From assembly GCA_024637015.1 (NCBI GenBank), contig JAGXGE010000032.1, forward strand, positions 1 through 64,000: a stretch of 64,000 nt of DNA. Direction: 5' to 3'. This document shows, in pieces, positions 42,870 to 52,346 of this stretch (its first letter is position 1; each line of letters opens with the position of its first letter). The position numbers and the translations under genes are program-made. This DNA is from Aequorivita sp. (lineage in GTDB: Bacteria; Bacteroidota; Bacteroidia; Flavobacteriales; Flavobacteriaceae). The notes under the pieces are model-generated. The model saw only the letters and a program-made list of their open reading frames with translations, made no database searches and was not told the origin of the DNA.

Positions 42870-45278
42870 CTAGTTTCGTAATGGTTTCCCTTTTTGAATC
42901 ATATGTTGAAGTCTTTCCAAAGTCTTTCGTTCTCCAGTTAAACTTAAGAAAGCCTCTCTTTCAAGGTCAAGTAAATATTGCTCGCTCACGTAGTTCGCTT
43001 CGCTCAAATCGCCACCTGCCATAACGTAGGCAAGCTTGTTTGCGATTTTTTTGTCGTGCTCGCTGATGTAGTTTCCAGCTTTCATTTGATCGGTTCCTAC
43101 TAGGAACATTCCTAATGCTTGTTTTCCAAGTACTTTAATGTCTGTTCTCGGAATTGGTTTTGTATAACCCTGATCTGCCATAAATCGCGCTACTTCTTTA
43201 GCTGCAGCAATCTGTCTATTTTGATTAACGATTACAATATCTTTACCTTTTTGAAGTATTCCGGTATCGTAAGCTTCATACGCCGAAGTGGATACTTTTG
43301 CCATCGCAATGGTCAAGAAATATTCTTGAAGCCTATTCAATTCAACATCATCTTTTTTAAAGGAATCGCTAGCGCGCATCGTCATTTCTTTGGAACCGCC
43401 ACCGCCAGGAATTACACCAACGCCGAACTCTACCAAACCAATGTAACTTTCAGCTGAAGCAACTACTCTGTCTGCGTGGAGTGTAAATTCACAACCGCCA
43501 CCCAAAGTCATTCCGTGTGGTGCAACCACAACTGGAATAGAGGAGTAGCGAATACGCATACTAGTATCCTGAAAATATTTAACTGCGGCGTTCAATTCTT
43601 CATATTCCTGTTCAACCGCCATCATAAAGATCATCCCGACATTCGCACCTACTGAGAAATTTTTGCCGTTATTGGCAATTACCAAGCCATCAAAACTGGC
43701 CTCTGCTAAGTCGATTGCTTTGTTTACTCCGGCAAGCACATCACCACCGATGCTGTTCATTTTGCTTCGGAATTCTACATTTAAAATGCCATCTCCTAAA
43801 TCTTCCACAACAACGTCTTTATTGCTCCAAACTTCCTTAGATTTTCTAATGTTGTCTAAAATAATAAAGGCATCCTGTCCAGGGATTTTTTTATGTGTTT
43901 TGTCTGGGATACTGTAATAATAGGAATTGCCTTCACGAACGTCATAAAAATTTTCCACCCCGTTTTCCAGCATTTCATTTACCCAAGGTGCTGGTTCTTT
44001 TCCTAAATCTTTTATAAGTTCAATTCCTTTTTTAACTCCAATGGCATCCCAAATTTCGAAAGGACCGTTATCCCAACCAAAACCGGCTTTCATTGCATCA
44101 TCAATCTTGTAAAGCTCGTCTGTTATTTCAGGAATTCTTTTGGAAACATAGGCGAACATCGCTCCGAAATTTTTTCGGTAGAATTCGCCTGCTTTATCAT
44201 CTCCTTTTATAAGAATTGGGAAACGTTCCGTTACTTTATCAACCGATTTTGTTTTTTCCAAAGTATCGAAAGAAGCTTTTTTGCTTTTTCGGTATTCCAA
44301 AGAATCCAGATCGAGCGTCAGGATTTCACTACTGCCGTCATCATTTTTTACTTTTTTGTAAAAACCTTGGCCGCTTTTGCTTCCCAGCCATTTGTTTTCC
44401 ATCATTTTGTCGATGAAGCCCGGAAGCTTAAATGTTTCGTGTTCTTCGTCTTCAGGCACGTTTTCGTAGATTCCGTTTGCAACGTGAACCAAAGTGTCAA
44501 GACCAACAACATCAACAGTTCTAAAAGTTGCGGATTTTGGTCGGCCAATTACTGGGCCGGTAAGTTTATCAACTTCTTCCACAGTCAGGCCCATTTCCTT
44601 CACTTGATGAAAGAGACTTTGTATGCCGAAAATTCCAATTCGGTTTCCGATAAATGCGGGTGTGTCTTTTGCAACCACAGAAGTTTTTCCGAGGAATTTT
44701 TCACCGTAACCATTTAAGAAATCCAGCACCTCGGTGGAAGTCTTTGGTCCAGGAATAATTTCAAAAAGTTTTAAGTATCGCGGTGGATTAAAAAAGTGGG
44801 TTCCGCAGAAGTGCTTCTGAAAATCTTCACTTCGTCCTTCACTCATAAACTTTATTGGAATACCAGAAGTATTTGAAGTAATTAGCGTTCCGGGTGTTCT
44901 GTGTTTATCAAGATTTTCAAAAACCTGTTTTTTGATATCCAAGCGTTCAACGACAACCTCAATTATCCAATCGGCAGTTTTCACTTTGGAAATATCGTCT
45001 TCCAAGTTTCCGGTTGAAATACGTTTTGCAAAATCCTTGTGGTAGAGTGGGGCAGGATTGCTTTTAATAGCTTTTTGCAAATCGTTATTCACAATTCTAT
45101 TTCGGACTACTTTATCTTCAAGTGTAAGTCCTTTTTTCTTCTCATCGTCCGTAAGTTCGCGGGGAATAATGTCCAGCAAAAGCACTTCCACTCCAATGTT
45201 AGCGAAATGGCAGGCAATGCCGCTTCCCATAATTCCGGAACCGATTACCGTTACTTTGTTAATTCTTCTTTTTGACAT
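42870..45278 (-). CDS. 3-hydroxyacyl-CoA dehydrogenase/enoyl-CoA hydratase
   Basis: An 802-residue bifunctional protein. Residues 1-310 are the NAD-binding dehydrogenase domain (VTVIGSGIMGSGIA at 9-22) and ~320-450 its C-terminal helical part. The rest is an enoyl-CoA hydratase/isomerase domain (ANNGKNFSVGANVGM, HGMTLGGGCEFTLHA, GVGVIPGGGGSKE). Domain order is reversed relative to E. coli FadB, as is usual in this phylum. It carries out the hydration and second oxidation of beta-oxidation. The operon start is just downstream of the MarR gene (6-base gap), so it shares that promoter. Confidence 0.95.
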   Translation of the reverse strand: MSKRRINKVTVIGSGIMGSGIACHFANIGVEVLLLDIIPRELTDDEKKKGLTLEDKVVRNRIVNNDLQKAIKSNPAPLYHKDFAKRISTGNLEDDISKVKTADWIIEVVVERLDIKKQVFENLDKHRTPGTLITSNTSGIPIKFMSEGRSEDFQKHFCGTHFFNPPRYLKLFEIIPGPKTSTEVLDFLNGYGEKFLGKTSVVAKDTPAFIGNRIGIFGIQSLFHQVKEMGLTVEEVDKLTGPVIGRPKSATFRTVDVVGLDTLVHVANGIYENVPEDEEHETFKLPGFIDKMMENKWLGSKSGQGFYKKVKNDDGSSEILTLDLDSLEYRKSKKASFDTLEKTKSVDKVTERFPILIKGDDKAGEFYRKNFGAMFAYVSKRIPEITDELYKIDDAMKAGFGWDNGPFEIWDAIGVKKGIELIKDLGKEPAPWVNEMLENGVENFYDVREGNSYYYSIPDKTHKKIPGQDAFIILDNIRKSKEVWSNKDVVVEDLGDGILNVEFRSKMNSIGGDVLAGVNKAIDLAEASFDGLVIANNGKNFSVGANVGMIFMMAVEQEYEELNAAVKYFQDTSMRIRYSSIPVVVAPHGMTLGGGCEFTLHADRVVASAESYIGLVEFGVGVIPGGGGSKEMTMRASDSFKKDDVELNRLQEYFLTIAMAKVSTSAYEAYDTGILQKGKDIVIVNQNRQIAAAKEVARFMADQGYTKPIPRTDIKVLGKQALGMFLVGTDQMKAGNYISEHDKKIANKLAYVMAGGDLSEANYVSEQYLLDLEREAFLSLTGERKTLERLQHMIQKGKPLRN

Positions 45279-45284
45279 AATATA

Positions 45285-45728
45285 TTATTTTTCTGAGTCG
45301 TATATTTTCTTTGAATTGATCAATTCGTTGATCGCGTTTGCCACTTTTCTAAAGGTATGCAATTCTTCTTCGGAAACATTTCTTTGAACAGCTTCGTCAA
45401 AACCTAAAACCACTCCTTTTGAAAACTCACGCATTTCCTTCCCGAAAGGTGTTAAATGAATCAGCACACCTCGACCATCTTCTGGATTCGGTTTGCGTTC
45501 TATTAGTCCTTTTTGCTCCATAGTTTTCAAGGTGCGCGAAAGACTTGTAGCTTCCATTCCCATTTTGGGCCCAAGCGCCGTTGAAGGTGTTCCCTCTTCG
45601 GGGTCAATACTTATAAGTGCAAAGCCTGTGGCCATCGAGCTTCCTTTTTTTCTGGCTTCTTCATTGTACATTTTGGTTACGTTCATCCACGTGGATCGTA
45701 GAATATAATCTATTGTTTTTTCCTTCAT
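45285..45728 (-). CDS. MarR-family regulator of the beta-oxidation operon
   Basis: A 147-residue protein with the MarR winged helix: LGPKMGMEATSLSRTLKTME (recognition helix region) and KGLIERKPNPEDGRGVLIHL (wing). It is the first gene of the unit, 6 bases before the multifunctional fatty-acid gene, so it probably controls its own operon in response to a fatty acyl derivative; this is inferred from context. A TATATTTG box lies 26 bases upstream with a short inverted repeat beside it. Confidence 0.9.
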   Translation of the reverse strand: MKEKTIDYILRSTWMNVTKMYNEEARKKGSSMATGFALISIDPEEGTPSTALGPKMGMEATSLSRTLKTMEQKGLIERKPNPEDGRGVLIHLTPFGKEMREFSKGVVLGFDEAVQRNVSEEELHTFRKVANAINELINSKKIYDSEK

Positions 45729-45754
45729 TAAAAAAATTTGAAAAAGTGGAATTT

Positions 45755-45762
45755 CAAATATA
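45755..45762 (-). promoter_or_regulatory. -7 promoter box of the MarR/beta-oxidation operon
   Basis: On the minus strand TATATTTG fits TAnnTTTG, 26 bases before the MarR ATG. Confidence 0.6.
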
Positions 45763-45773
45763 CAAAAATATAT

Positions 45774-45785
45774 TATGCGTGCATA
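45774..45785. promoter_or_regulatory. Candidate MarR operator
   Basis: TATGC-GT-GCATA is a perfect 5-bp inverted repeat in an A+T-rich stretch, 12 bases upstream of the -7 box, placed where a repressor would block the polymerase. No second copy is seen in the window. Confidence 0.4.
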
Positions 45786-45823
45786 GTAAATAATTGTTAT
45801 TTATTTGTTAGGAAATTATGTGT

Positions 45824-46150
45824 TTAAGCTGAAACAAATTTCAAACCAACAATAGAAAAAATAAGCGTTGAAAGGAAAAACACACGCCAAAAAGTAGCAG
45901 GTTCATTAAAATAGAAGATGCCTACCAGAACAGTGCCTACTGCGCCAATACCAGTCCAAACTGCGTAAGCAGTGCCAATAGGTAAGGTTTTGGTCACTTT
46001 GATAAGCAAAAACATACTTACAAAAAGACAAAGCAGAAATCCGCCAAACCATAGTTTTGATTCCCAGCCTGAAGTTTCTTTTACTTTTCCTAAACATGTG
46101 GCGAAGCCTATTTCAAAGAGGCCGGCGATTATGAGAAGTAGCCAGTTCAT
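45824..46150 (-). CDS. sugE: SMR-family small multidrug/guanidinium exporter
   Basis: 108 residues with four membrane helices. The conserved Glu in AGLFEIGFA (helix 1) couples to protons, and GTAYAVWTGIGAVGTVL in helix 3 is the signature shared with SugE/Gdx-type guanidinium exporters. A single-gene SMR is expected to work as a dual-topology dimer. The substrate is inferred from the subgroup motif only. No guanidine riboswitch is visible upstream, but a -7 box is. Confidence 0.85.
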   Translation of the reverse strand: MNWLLLIIAGLFEIGFATCLGKVKETSGWESKLWFGGFLLCLFVSMFLLIKVTKTLPIGTAYAVWTGIGAVGTVLVGIFYFNEPATFWRVFFLSTLIFSIVGLKFVSA

Positions 46151-46170
46151 GCGTTATTGTTGTTTTTTTA

Positions 46171-46178
46171 CAAATATA
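46171..46178 (-). promoter_or_regulatory. -7 promoter box of the SMR gene
   Basis: On the minus strand TATATTTG fits TAnnTTTG, ~21 bases before the ATG. The remainder of 46151-46367 is A+T-rich and has no gene. Confidence 0.55.
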
Positions 46179-46367
46179 AATGTTTTTACCATCTATTTTG
46201 ATGAACAGTTCTGCTCCCCATATGTAATAGAACTTTATTCAAGAGTTATAGCACCAATAAAACGTAGAAAAATATACCTTCTAAAAAAAGTAGTATATAT
46301 TTATAAAAACTTTAAAATGTAAATTAAGTATGAAGCTTTGTCTAAATAGATAAACATAAATTTTTTT

Positions 46368-48605
46368 ATGAAAAATCCTTTTCAGAAAAGCAGACTAAAA
46401 AGCCGTGCGGTTATTCCATCGGTTTCAACTGGTTTGGGAACTTTTGGAGGTGTTTTTACACCTTCCATACTCACTATTCTCGGCGTTATTATGTATCTGC
46501 GCTTTGGTTGGGTCGTAGGGAATGTGGGACTTTTAGGCACACTCATTATTGTTACCCTTGCTACTTCCATTACTTTTTTGACGGCACTATCCATAGCCGC
46601 CATTGCTACAGATCAGCAGGTCAGGACGGGAGGAGCATACTACATGATCAGCCGTTCTTTGGGCATTGAGCCTGGAGGTGCCATCGGGATTCCTTTATAT
46701 ATTGCTTTAGCTCTTTCCGTTGCACTTTATACTGTTGGTTTTGCTGAAAGTCTTGTAAGTGTATTCCCTACTTTAGATTTCAAAATAGTTGGCTTATTGA
46801 CTACTGTTGGGGTTGCTGTTCTGGCTATGATATCGGCCAAAGTCGCCATTAAGGCACAGTATTTTATTATGTTTGGGATTTTGCTCTCACTGCTTTCCTT
46901 AATTTTTGGCAGCCCCATAGAAGAAACCACAGTAGAAATGTGGGGTGCTTCAGAAAGAAATTCTGAAAGTTTCTGGGTTGTGTTCGCTGTATTTTTCCCT
47001 GCTGTAACAGGTATTATGGCTGGAGTAAATATGTCTGGCGACCTTAAAAACCCTTCCAAATCCATTCCGCGTGGAACCTTTGCTGCTATTGGCGTAGGCT
47101 ATGTAATTTATATGGCTTTACCTATTATGCTTGCAAACCGCGCAGATGCACTTACACTTATAGAAGACCCAATGATTATGCGGAAGATGGCTTATTGGGG
47201 CGATGCTATCCTTATTGGGGTTTGGGGAGCTACGTTATCAAGCGCCGTTGGAAGTATTCTAGGTGCCCCCAGGGTATTGCAGGCTTTAGCTCGAGATCGG
47301 GTTTTACCCCGCGGGCTAGGTTGGTTGGGAAATGGATCTGGTAAAGATGACTCCCCAAGGTATGGTACGCTTTTTACTATGTTCATTGCATTGGCGGCTG
47401 TGTATTTGGGAAATTTAAATATTATTGCACCTATTCTCACCATGTTTTTTCTTACCACTTATGGAGTTCTAAATGCCGTAGCAGGAATTGAGGGTATATT
47501 GGACAGTCCCTCATTTCGACCTTCTTTTAAAGTACATTGGATTTTTTCGCTTTTGGGAACTGTTGGATGTATTTCCGTTATGTTTCTAATTAATGCATTA
47601 GCTACCGGCTTGGCTTTCCTTTTTATTGTTATTATATATTTATGGCTGCAAAGCCGTGAAATGAAAACTGCTTGGGGCGATGTACGCCGTGGTCTTTGGA
47701 TGGCAGTTATCCGGGCTGGGTTGTTGAACTTGGGACAAAAAAAAGAAACTAAAACTTGGCGCCCTAACCCTTTGGTACTTTCAGGCGCTCCCACAAAACG
47801 TTGGCACCTAATTGATTTTGCCTCTTCAGTAACCCATAATCGTGGGATTTTAACGATAGCAACGGTACTTACTAGCAAGAATATTAGCAGTGATAGGCGC
47901 AAAAAAATGGAGTATAATATCCAGGATTTTTTGGCAAGGGAAAGTACACGAGGTTTTGCCCGAGTTATTACTGCCAGCGATGCATTTAAGGGAGCGGTGA
48001 ATTTTGTAAGATCCTATGGACTCGGAGTTTTAGTCCCTAATACTATAATTTTGGGCGACAGTGAAAATGAAGAGGTTCGAAAGAAATATTGTGATATGAT
48101 TGCTCAGTTTTTTGAAATGAACCGCAATATTATCATTGTTCATGAAAATAAGGAAAATGGATTCGGTGACCGGCAAAAAATAGATCTTTGGTGGAGCGGA
48201 CTTAAAGGGAATGGAGGATTTTTACTGGTCTTGGCCTATCTTTTACGCAGTAGTCTTTCTTGGTATGACGCCACAATAAATATAAAAATGATGGTCCAAA
48301 ATGAAAAAGGAGCAAAGGAAGCACAAAAGAATCTTTCGACGGTCATAAGGAAATTGCGCACAGGCGCTACCCTTGAGGTAATAGTGGCAAATGGGCGTAC
48401 TTTCGATGAAGTCTTACATGAGTCTTCCGCAAATGCAGATTTGATTTTTATGGGAATGGCCACTCCCGATGAAAACTTTATGGAATATTACAAAACCCTG
48501 CAAGAGCGAATCCATAATTTACCTACAACCATTCTTGTTTTAGCGGCCGAGGAAATTTCCTTCGGGGAAGTACTCATGCAACAAGATGCTTTTAGGAAAG
48601 ATTAA
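46368..48605 (+). CDS. SLC12-like cation-chloride/amino-acid transporter
   Basis: A 745-residue protein. Residues ~20-440 hold about twelve membrane helices of the APC/SLC12 fold: FGGVFTPSILTILGVIMYLRFGW, TGGAYYMISRSLG and FFPAVTGIMAGVNMSGDLKNP are the conserved entry motifs. The ~280-residue C-terminal cytoplasmic domain resembles that of Na-K-Cl cotransporters, including VPNTIILGDSE and universal-stress-like strands. Bacterial members are largely uncharacterised; ion or amino-acid co-transport is the family role. Its last 4 bases overlap the convergent T9SS gene's stop. Confidence 0.88.
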   Translation: MKNPFQKSRLKSRAVIPSVSTGLGTFGGVFTPSILTILGVIMYLRFGWVVGNVGLLGTLIIVTLATSITFLTALSIAAIATDQQVRTGGAYYMISRSLGIEPGGAIGIPLYIALALSVALYTVGFAESLVSVFPTLDFKIVGLLTTVGVAVLAMISAKVAIKAQYFIMFGILLSLLSLIFGSPIEETTVEMWGASERNSESFWVVFAVFFPAVTGIMAGVNMSGDLKNPSKSIPRGTFAAIGVGYVIYMALPIMLANRADALTLIEDPMIMRKMAYWGDAILIGVWGATLSSAVGSILGAPRVLQALARDRVLPRGLGWLGNGSGKDDSPRYGTLFTMFIALAAVYLGNLNIIAPILTMFFLTTYGVLNAVAGIEGILDSPSFRPSFKVHWIFSLLGTVGCISVMFLINALATGLAFLFIVIIYLWLQSREMKTAWGDVRRGLWMAVIRAGLLNLGQKKETKTWRPNPLVLSGAPTKRWHLIDFASSVTHNRGILTIATVLTSKNISSDRRKKMEYNIQDFLARESTRGFARVITASDAFKGAVNFVRSYGLGVLVPNTIILGDSENEEVRKKYCDMIAQFFEMNRNIIIVHENKENGFGDRQKIDLWWSGLKGNGGFLLVLAYLLRSSLSWYDATINIKMMVQNEKGAKEAQKNLSTVIRKLRTGATLEVIVANGRTFDEVLHESSANADLIFMGMATPDENFMEYYKTLQERIHNLPTTILVLAAEEISFGEVLMQQDAFRKD

Positions 48606-49651
48606 ATCTTTACCAATTGTTTTGTGGTAAATATATTTTCAGAAGTAATCTTAACGAAATAAATTCCAGAGGATAATTCTGAAATAGAAAAACTATTTCC
48701 ATTTGGAATCATCTGTTTAACGGTTCTGCCTTGACTGTCAATGATTTCAATAGTTCCTATTTTTAAACCTGAAATTTCAAAAGTACCGTTGGTTGGGTTT
48801 GGATAGATTTTGAGTTCTACTCGTTGGTTTTCTTCTGAGCCTAGGGCGCAGGCGGCTTCTACTTCATATCTGTTATGACATCCTGTATTGTTTGCTTCAA
48901 TTACTCCATTATAATTTGAAAGACCCAAATATTCACAAATGCTTTGAACATCACAAATTGATAGTTCATAATTGTTTGAAAGTTGCAAACGTTGAATTGT
49001 AGTAGGGTCAATATTTCTTATTCCTTCAATATTAATTAAAGCAAAATTAATTTCAACGGATAAAATCCCTCTTATGGTTGTTAAATTATCCAATCCATCT
49101 AATGATGCAAGTGTATTTTGATTTTGGATAAATAAACTCCCATCAATTTCATTAAGGCCCGAAAGCCCATTTAGAGATATAAGCTCTGGGTTATGCAGTA
49201 TAGTAACTGCTTCGCCTATGAATGCTAAATTATTTATTCCATCTAATGAAACAAGTGAATGATTGTTATTGATAAGTAACAGTCCGTGTAATAATGATAA
49301 ATTACTTAAACCATCTAAATTCGGAAGTGCATGATTTCTTTCTATTAAAAGATCGTTAGCAGTTTCTAAATTATTTAGCCCATTTAAAGTTGTTAGTAAT
49401 ATATTATCTTTAATATTTAAATTTAATCCTATTGATTCTATTTGAGATAGACCATTTAAATTGGTAATAGGGGTTTGCTGTATAATTAAATTTGCTTGTA
49501 AATTAGTACAATTAGGATAATTAACAGCAAAATTGTCCACATCTTCTTGTGTTGCCAAAATAATATTTCCAGGAGGACATTGTCCGTTAATAAAGAACAC
49601 ATTCCCAACCAACAATACTGCAAAAAATACCTTTAAAATAGAACTTTTCAT
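48602..49651 (-). CDS. T9SS-secreted leucine-rich repeat protein
   Basis: A 349-residue protein with a signal peptide (FFAVLLVGNVFFINGQ). About eight ~24-residue repeats follow with the pattern LxxLxGLxNLxxIxGxLxIxxN, which resembles the L-domain/LRR fold of receptor proteins. A Cys-containing cap (CDVQSICEYLGLSN) ends the repeats. The last ~75 residues are a T9SS sorting domain (LKIYPNPTNGTFEISGL to TKQLVKI). It is a probable surface ligand-binding or adhesion protein. Its stop overlaps the transporter's stop by 4 bases. Confidence 0.88.
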   Translation of the reverse strand: MKSSILKVFFAVLLVGNVFFINGQCPPGNIILATQEDVDNFAVNYPNCTNLQANLIIQQTPITNLNGLSQIESIGLNLNIKDNILLTTLNGLNNLETANDLLIERNHALPNLDGLSNLSLLHGLLLINNNHSLVSLDGINNLAFIGEAVTILHNPELISLNGLSGLNEIDGSLFIQNQNTLASLDGLDNLTTIRGILSVEINFALINIEGIRNIDPTTIQRLQLSNNYELSICDVQSICEYLGLSNYNGVIEANNTGCHNRYEVEAACALGSEENQRVELKIYPNPTNGTFEISGLKIGTIEIIDSQGRTVKQMIPNGNSFSISELSSGIYFVKITSENIFTTKQLVKI

Positions 49652-49675
49652 AAAAATTTGGATTCAGATTTAATC

Positions 49676-51451
49676 TTAATGCCCATAAATTTTATAATAT
49701 AAATCTTTATACTGCTCTTTTATAACCTTACGTTTCATTTTCATTGTTGGGGTTAATTGCCCGCCTTCAATGCTCCAAACATCTGGGGTCAATTCAAACT
49801 TTTTCACCTTTTCCCATTGGCCGAAACGTTCGTTATAAAAATCAACATCTTTTTGTATTCTATCAATTACAGCTTGATTTTTCACCATTTCTTTTGGGTC
49901 GTCAGAAATATTTCTTCCTTTTTTGTTCCCCCATTCTTTTATAAAATCAAAGTCGGGCTGGATTAGTGCTGCCGGCATTTTTTCGCCATCGCCTATTACC
50001 ATTATTTGGTCAATAAAACGGGACTGTTTCATGGCATTTTCCAAAAGTTGTGGAGCCACATACTTTCCACCACTGGTTTTGAACATTTCTTTTTTGCGGT
50101 CAGTGATTTTTAGGAAACCTTCGCTGTCAATCTCACCAATATCACCGGTGTGGAAGTATTCGTCTTTCAAGACTTCGTCGGTCTGTTCCTGGTTTTTGTA
50201 GTAGCCCATCATTACCTGTGGCCCCTTTACCAGTATTTCTCCATCTTCCGCGATTTTTATTTCAGTTTCTTTCAATGCTTTCCCCACGGTTCCAATTTTA
50301 AATCCGTGATTGCGCATGTCGTTCACGGAAACCACGGGAGAGGTTTCTGTAAGGCCATAACCTTCCATAACAGGGATTTGGGCAGCATTGAAAACCCGAG
50401 CTAGACGAGGCTGAAGTGCCGCACTGCCAGAGGCAACAGCTTTAAGATTGCCACCCAGCGCTTCCCGCCATTTGTTAAAAATTAACTTGTTGGCAAGTTT
50501 TAATTGCGTTTCATACCACCAACCATTTTCACCGTAAGGCTCGTATTTAAGCCCCAAATCTATGGCCCAAAAGAAAAGTTTTTTCTTAATACCTGTAAGC
50601 TCGGCACCTTTAGCGTAAATTTTATCGTAGACTTTTTCCAGCAAACGTGGTACGGCACTCATTACCTCTGGTTTAACTTCTTTGAGATTTTCGCTTATGG
50701 TGTCTAAAGATTCAGCAAAATGTATTTCAACACCGCAAAATTGATACATATATTGAAGCATGCGCTCATAAATGTGGCAAACGGGAAGAAAGCTAAGCGC
50801 TTTTGATTTTCCAAGTTCGAGGGGCAAACGCTCGGAACTGTATTTTGCATTTGATGCTATATTTTTGTGAGAAAGCATCACACCTTTAGGTTTTCCAGTG
50901 GTTCCGGAGGTATATATTAATGTTGCTAAATCGTCTTCGTGTATTGCTTGCTTTCGCTTTTCAACTTCGTCCTGATTACTATCATCCTTTCCTTCTTCAA
51001 GAACTTCTTTCCAATTTTTTGCGCCTTCTATTTCATCAAAAGTGTAAACTTCTTTTAGAGAGGGCACATTGTTTCGTATCATTTGCACCTTTTCATACAC
51101 CTCTTTACAGGAAACAAAACAAAAAATGGCCTCACTATGGTTTAATACATATTCATATTCGTCTTCAGAAATAGTAGGATAAATAGGAACATCCTGTGCT
51201 CCCGTCTGCATAATCCCAATGTCGCAAATGTTCCATTCCGTGCGGTTTGTCATGGAAATTATTGCAATTTTCTCGTTGGGTTTTACGCCCATTCGCATTA
51301 AGCCACGGCTAAGGCCGTTAGCTTTATCTATATATTCCTGCGTGGAAGTGGCCTTCCATTCGCCATTATATTTTGTTACGAATGCTTTTTCCTGAGGATA
51401 TTTTTCAAGCTGATAGTATGGGAAGTCAAAGAGTCTTTTTGGATCTGTCAT
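49676..51451 (-). CDS. Long-chain fatty-acid-CoA ligase (AMP-forming)
   Basis: A 591-residue adenylate-forming enzyme. The phosphate loop is YTSGTTGKPKGVMLSH (near 182), followed by GYGLTETSP and YFHTGDIGEIDSEGFLKITDRKKE. The C-terminal catalytic Lys probably lies in the final QLTPTMKMKRK. It activates free fatty acids to acyl-CoA and so feeds the beta-oxidation operon 4 kb away. There is no signal or membrane helix. It is read alone on the minus strand. Confidence 0.94.
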   Translation of the reverse strand: MTDPKRLFDFPYYQLEKYPQEKAFVTKYNGEWKATSTQEYIDKANGLSRGLMRMGVKPNEKIAIISMTNRTEWNICDIGIMQTGAQDVPIYPTISEDEYEYVLNHSEAIFCFVSCKEVYEKVQMIRNNVPSLKEVYTFDEIEGAKNWKEVLEEGKDDSNQDEVEKRKQAIHEDDLATLIYTSGTTGKPKGVMLSHKNIASNAKYSSERLPLELGKSKALSFLPVCHIYERMLQYMYQFCGVEIHFAESLDTISENLKEVKPEVMSAVPRLLEKVYDKIYAKGAELTGIKKKLFFWAIDLGLKYEPYGENGWWYETQLKLANKLIFNKWREALGGNLKAVASGSAALQPRLARVFNAAQIPVMEGYGLTETSPVVSVNDMRNHGFKIGTVGKALKETEIKIAEDGEILVKGPQVMMGYYKNQEQTDEVLKDEYFHTGDIGEIDSEGFLKITDRKKEMFKTSGGKYVAPQLLENAMKQSRFIDQIMVIGDGEKMPAALIQPDFDFIKEWGNKKGRNISDDPKEMVKNQAVIDRIQKDVDFYNERFGQWEKVKKFELTPDVWSIEGGQLTPTMKMKRKVIKEQYKDLYYKIYGH

Positions 51452-51607
51452 GATAGTATTGTTAAGGAAGTGAAAATAGTAATTTTTTTTAAGTTTCTCT
51501 TTGAAACAAAAAAGGAATGAAAATTTTTACCTTCCTATAAAAATAAAGAATCTTTTTAAATTTCTCCACATTGATTGTGGCTATTTAATTTGGAGAAGTA
51601 AGTTCTA

Positions 51608-52138
51608 TTAGAAAATTGGTTTTTCAGGCCTGCCAAAATCATCAGTTGTAAAACATGTATCTAAATAAATATTACAGTTGGGCATGCGCTCTTTTAAAGC
51701 GAATGCTTTTTCAAGTAGGTTTTCTTCATTTTCTTCAGACGATAAAAACACTTCTTTAAGACTTTGATTATCCAAATGATTGTAGAGATCTGTCAGCCTA
51801 ATCTTGGTTAAAGTGATGTTCAAACTTTCTAAAGAGTTCATTTGATTGAAAAATGGAATGCTTTTTTTAGTGATTTCTTTATGTTTTCTCAAATAAAGCA
51901 ACCTCAATTCTTTAAAATTAGCCATATGTTTTACACCTTCATCGGTAACATAGGATTCTTTTAAAATAATTTCATGCACTATAGGAACACGTAAGCTGAT
52001 ATAATAGAAATATTCATCAAATTGTTCATCACCAAAACCATAGCCTCCAATGAGCGGCCATTCTCTAGGGATGTCTTGAAGCTTTTCAATACGAAAATAA
52101 CGCTGCCAGAATTTTTTTTCTTCTTTTGAAAGGATCAT
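51608..52138 (-). CDS. Small leucine-rich-repeat-like protein, unknown function
   Basis: A 176-residue cytoplasmic protein (no signal). Residues 55-140 show three to four LRR-like repeats (HEIILKESYVTDEGVKHM, FKELRLLYLRKHKEITKKS, NSLESLNITLTKI). The N-terminal ~50 residues contain two Trp and many Tyr. Alternatively the repeats are part of an Imm-like protein; several immunity proteins have this look. The gap beyond it (52139-52346) contains nothing that I can name. Confidence 0.6.
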   Translation of the reverse strand: MILSKEEKKFWQRYFRIEKLQDIPREWPLIGGYGFGDEQFDEYFYYISLRVPIVHEIILKESYVTDEGVKHMANFKELRLLYLRKHKEITKKSIPFFNQMNSLESLNITLTKIRLTDLYNHLDNQSLKEVFLSSEENEENLLEKAFALKERMPNCNIYLDTCFTTDDFGRPEKPIF

Positions 52139-52346
52139 TTTTATTTTAAAATAACAGCTTCCGTTTCGATAAAGTTGTTAAACCTAAGAGGGGAACCTTA
52201 TAATATTAAACCTGCAGTATTTTATAAAGAAGTATTGTAAAAACTTCTTCTGTTCTTAGGCTTTATATTGACAATTATTTTTTTGAGGTAAATCATAAAT
52301 CAACTCCCTTTTACAAATTCCAAACCACTGCTAAGAATGCTATAAT

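Noticed and set aside
46151-46367. Guanidine riboswitch upstream of the SMR exporter
   Set aside because: No conserved ACGR-type loops or paired stems are visible. The gap is plain A+T-rich sequence with a -7 box.
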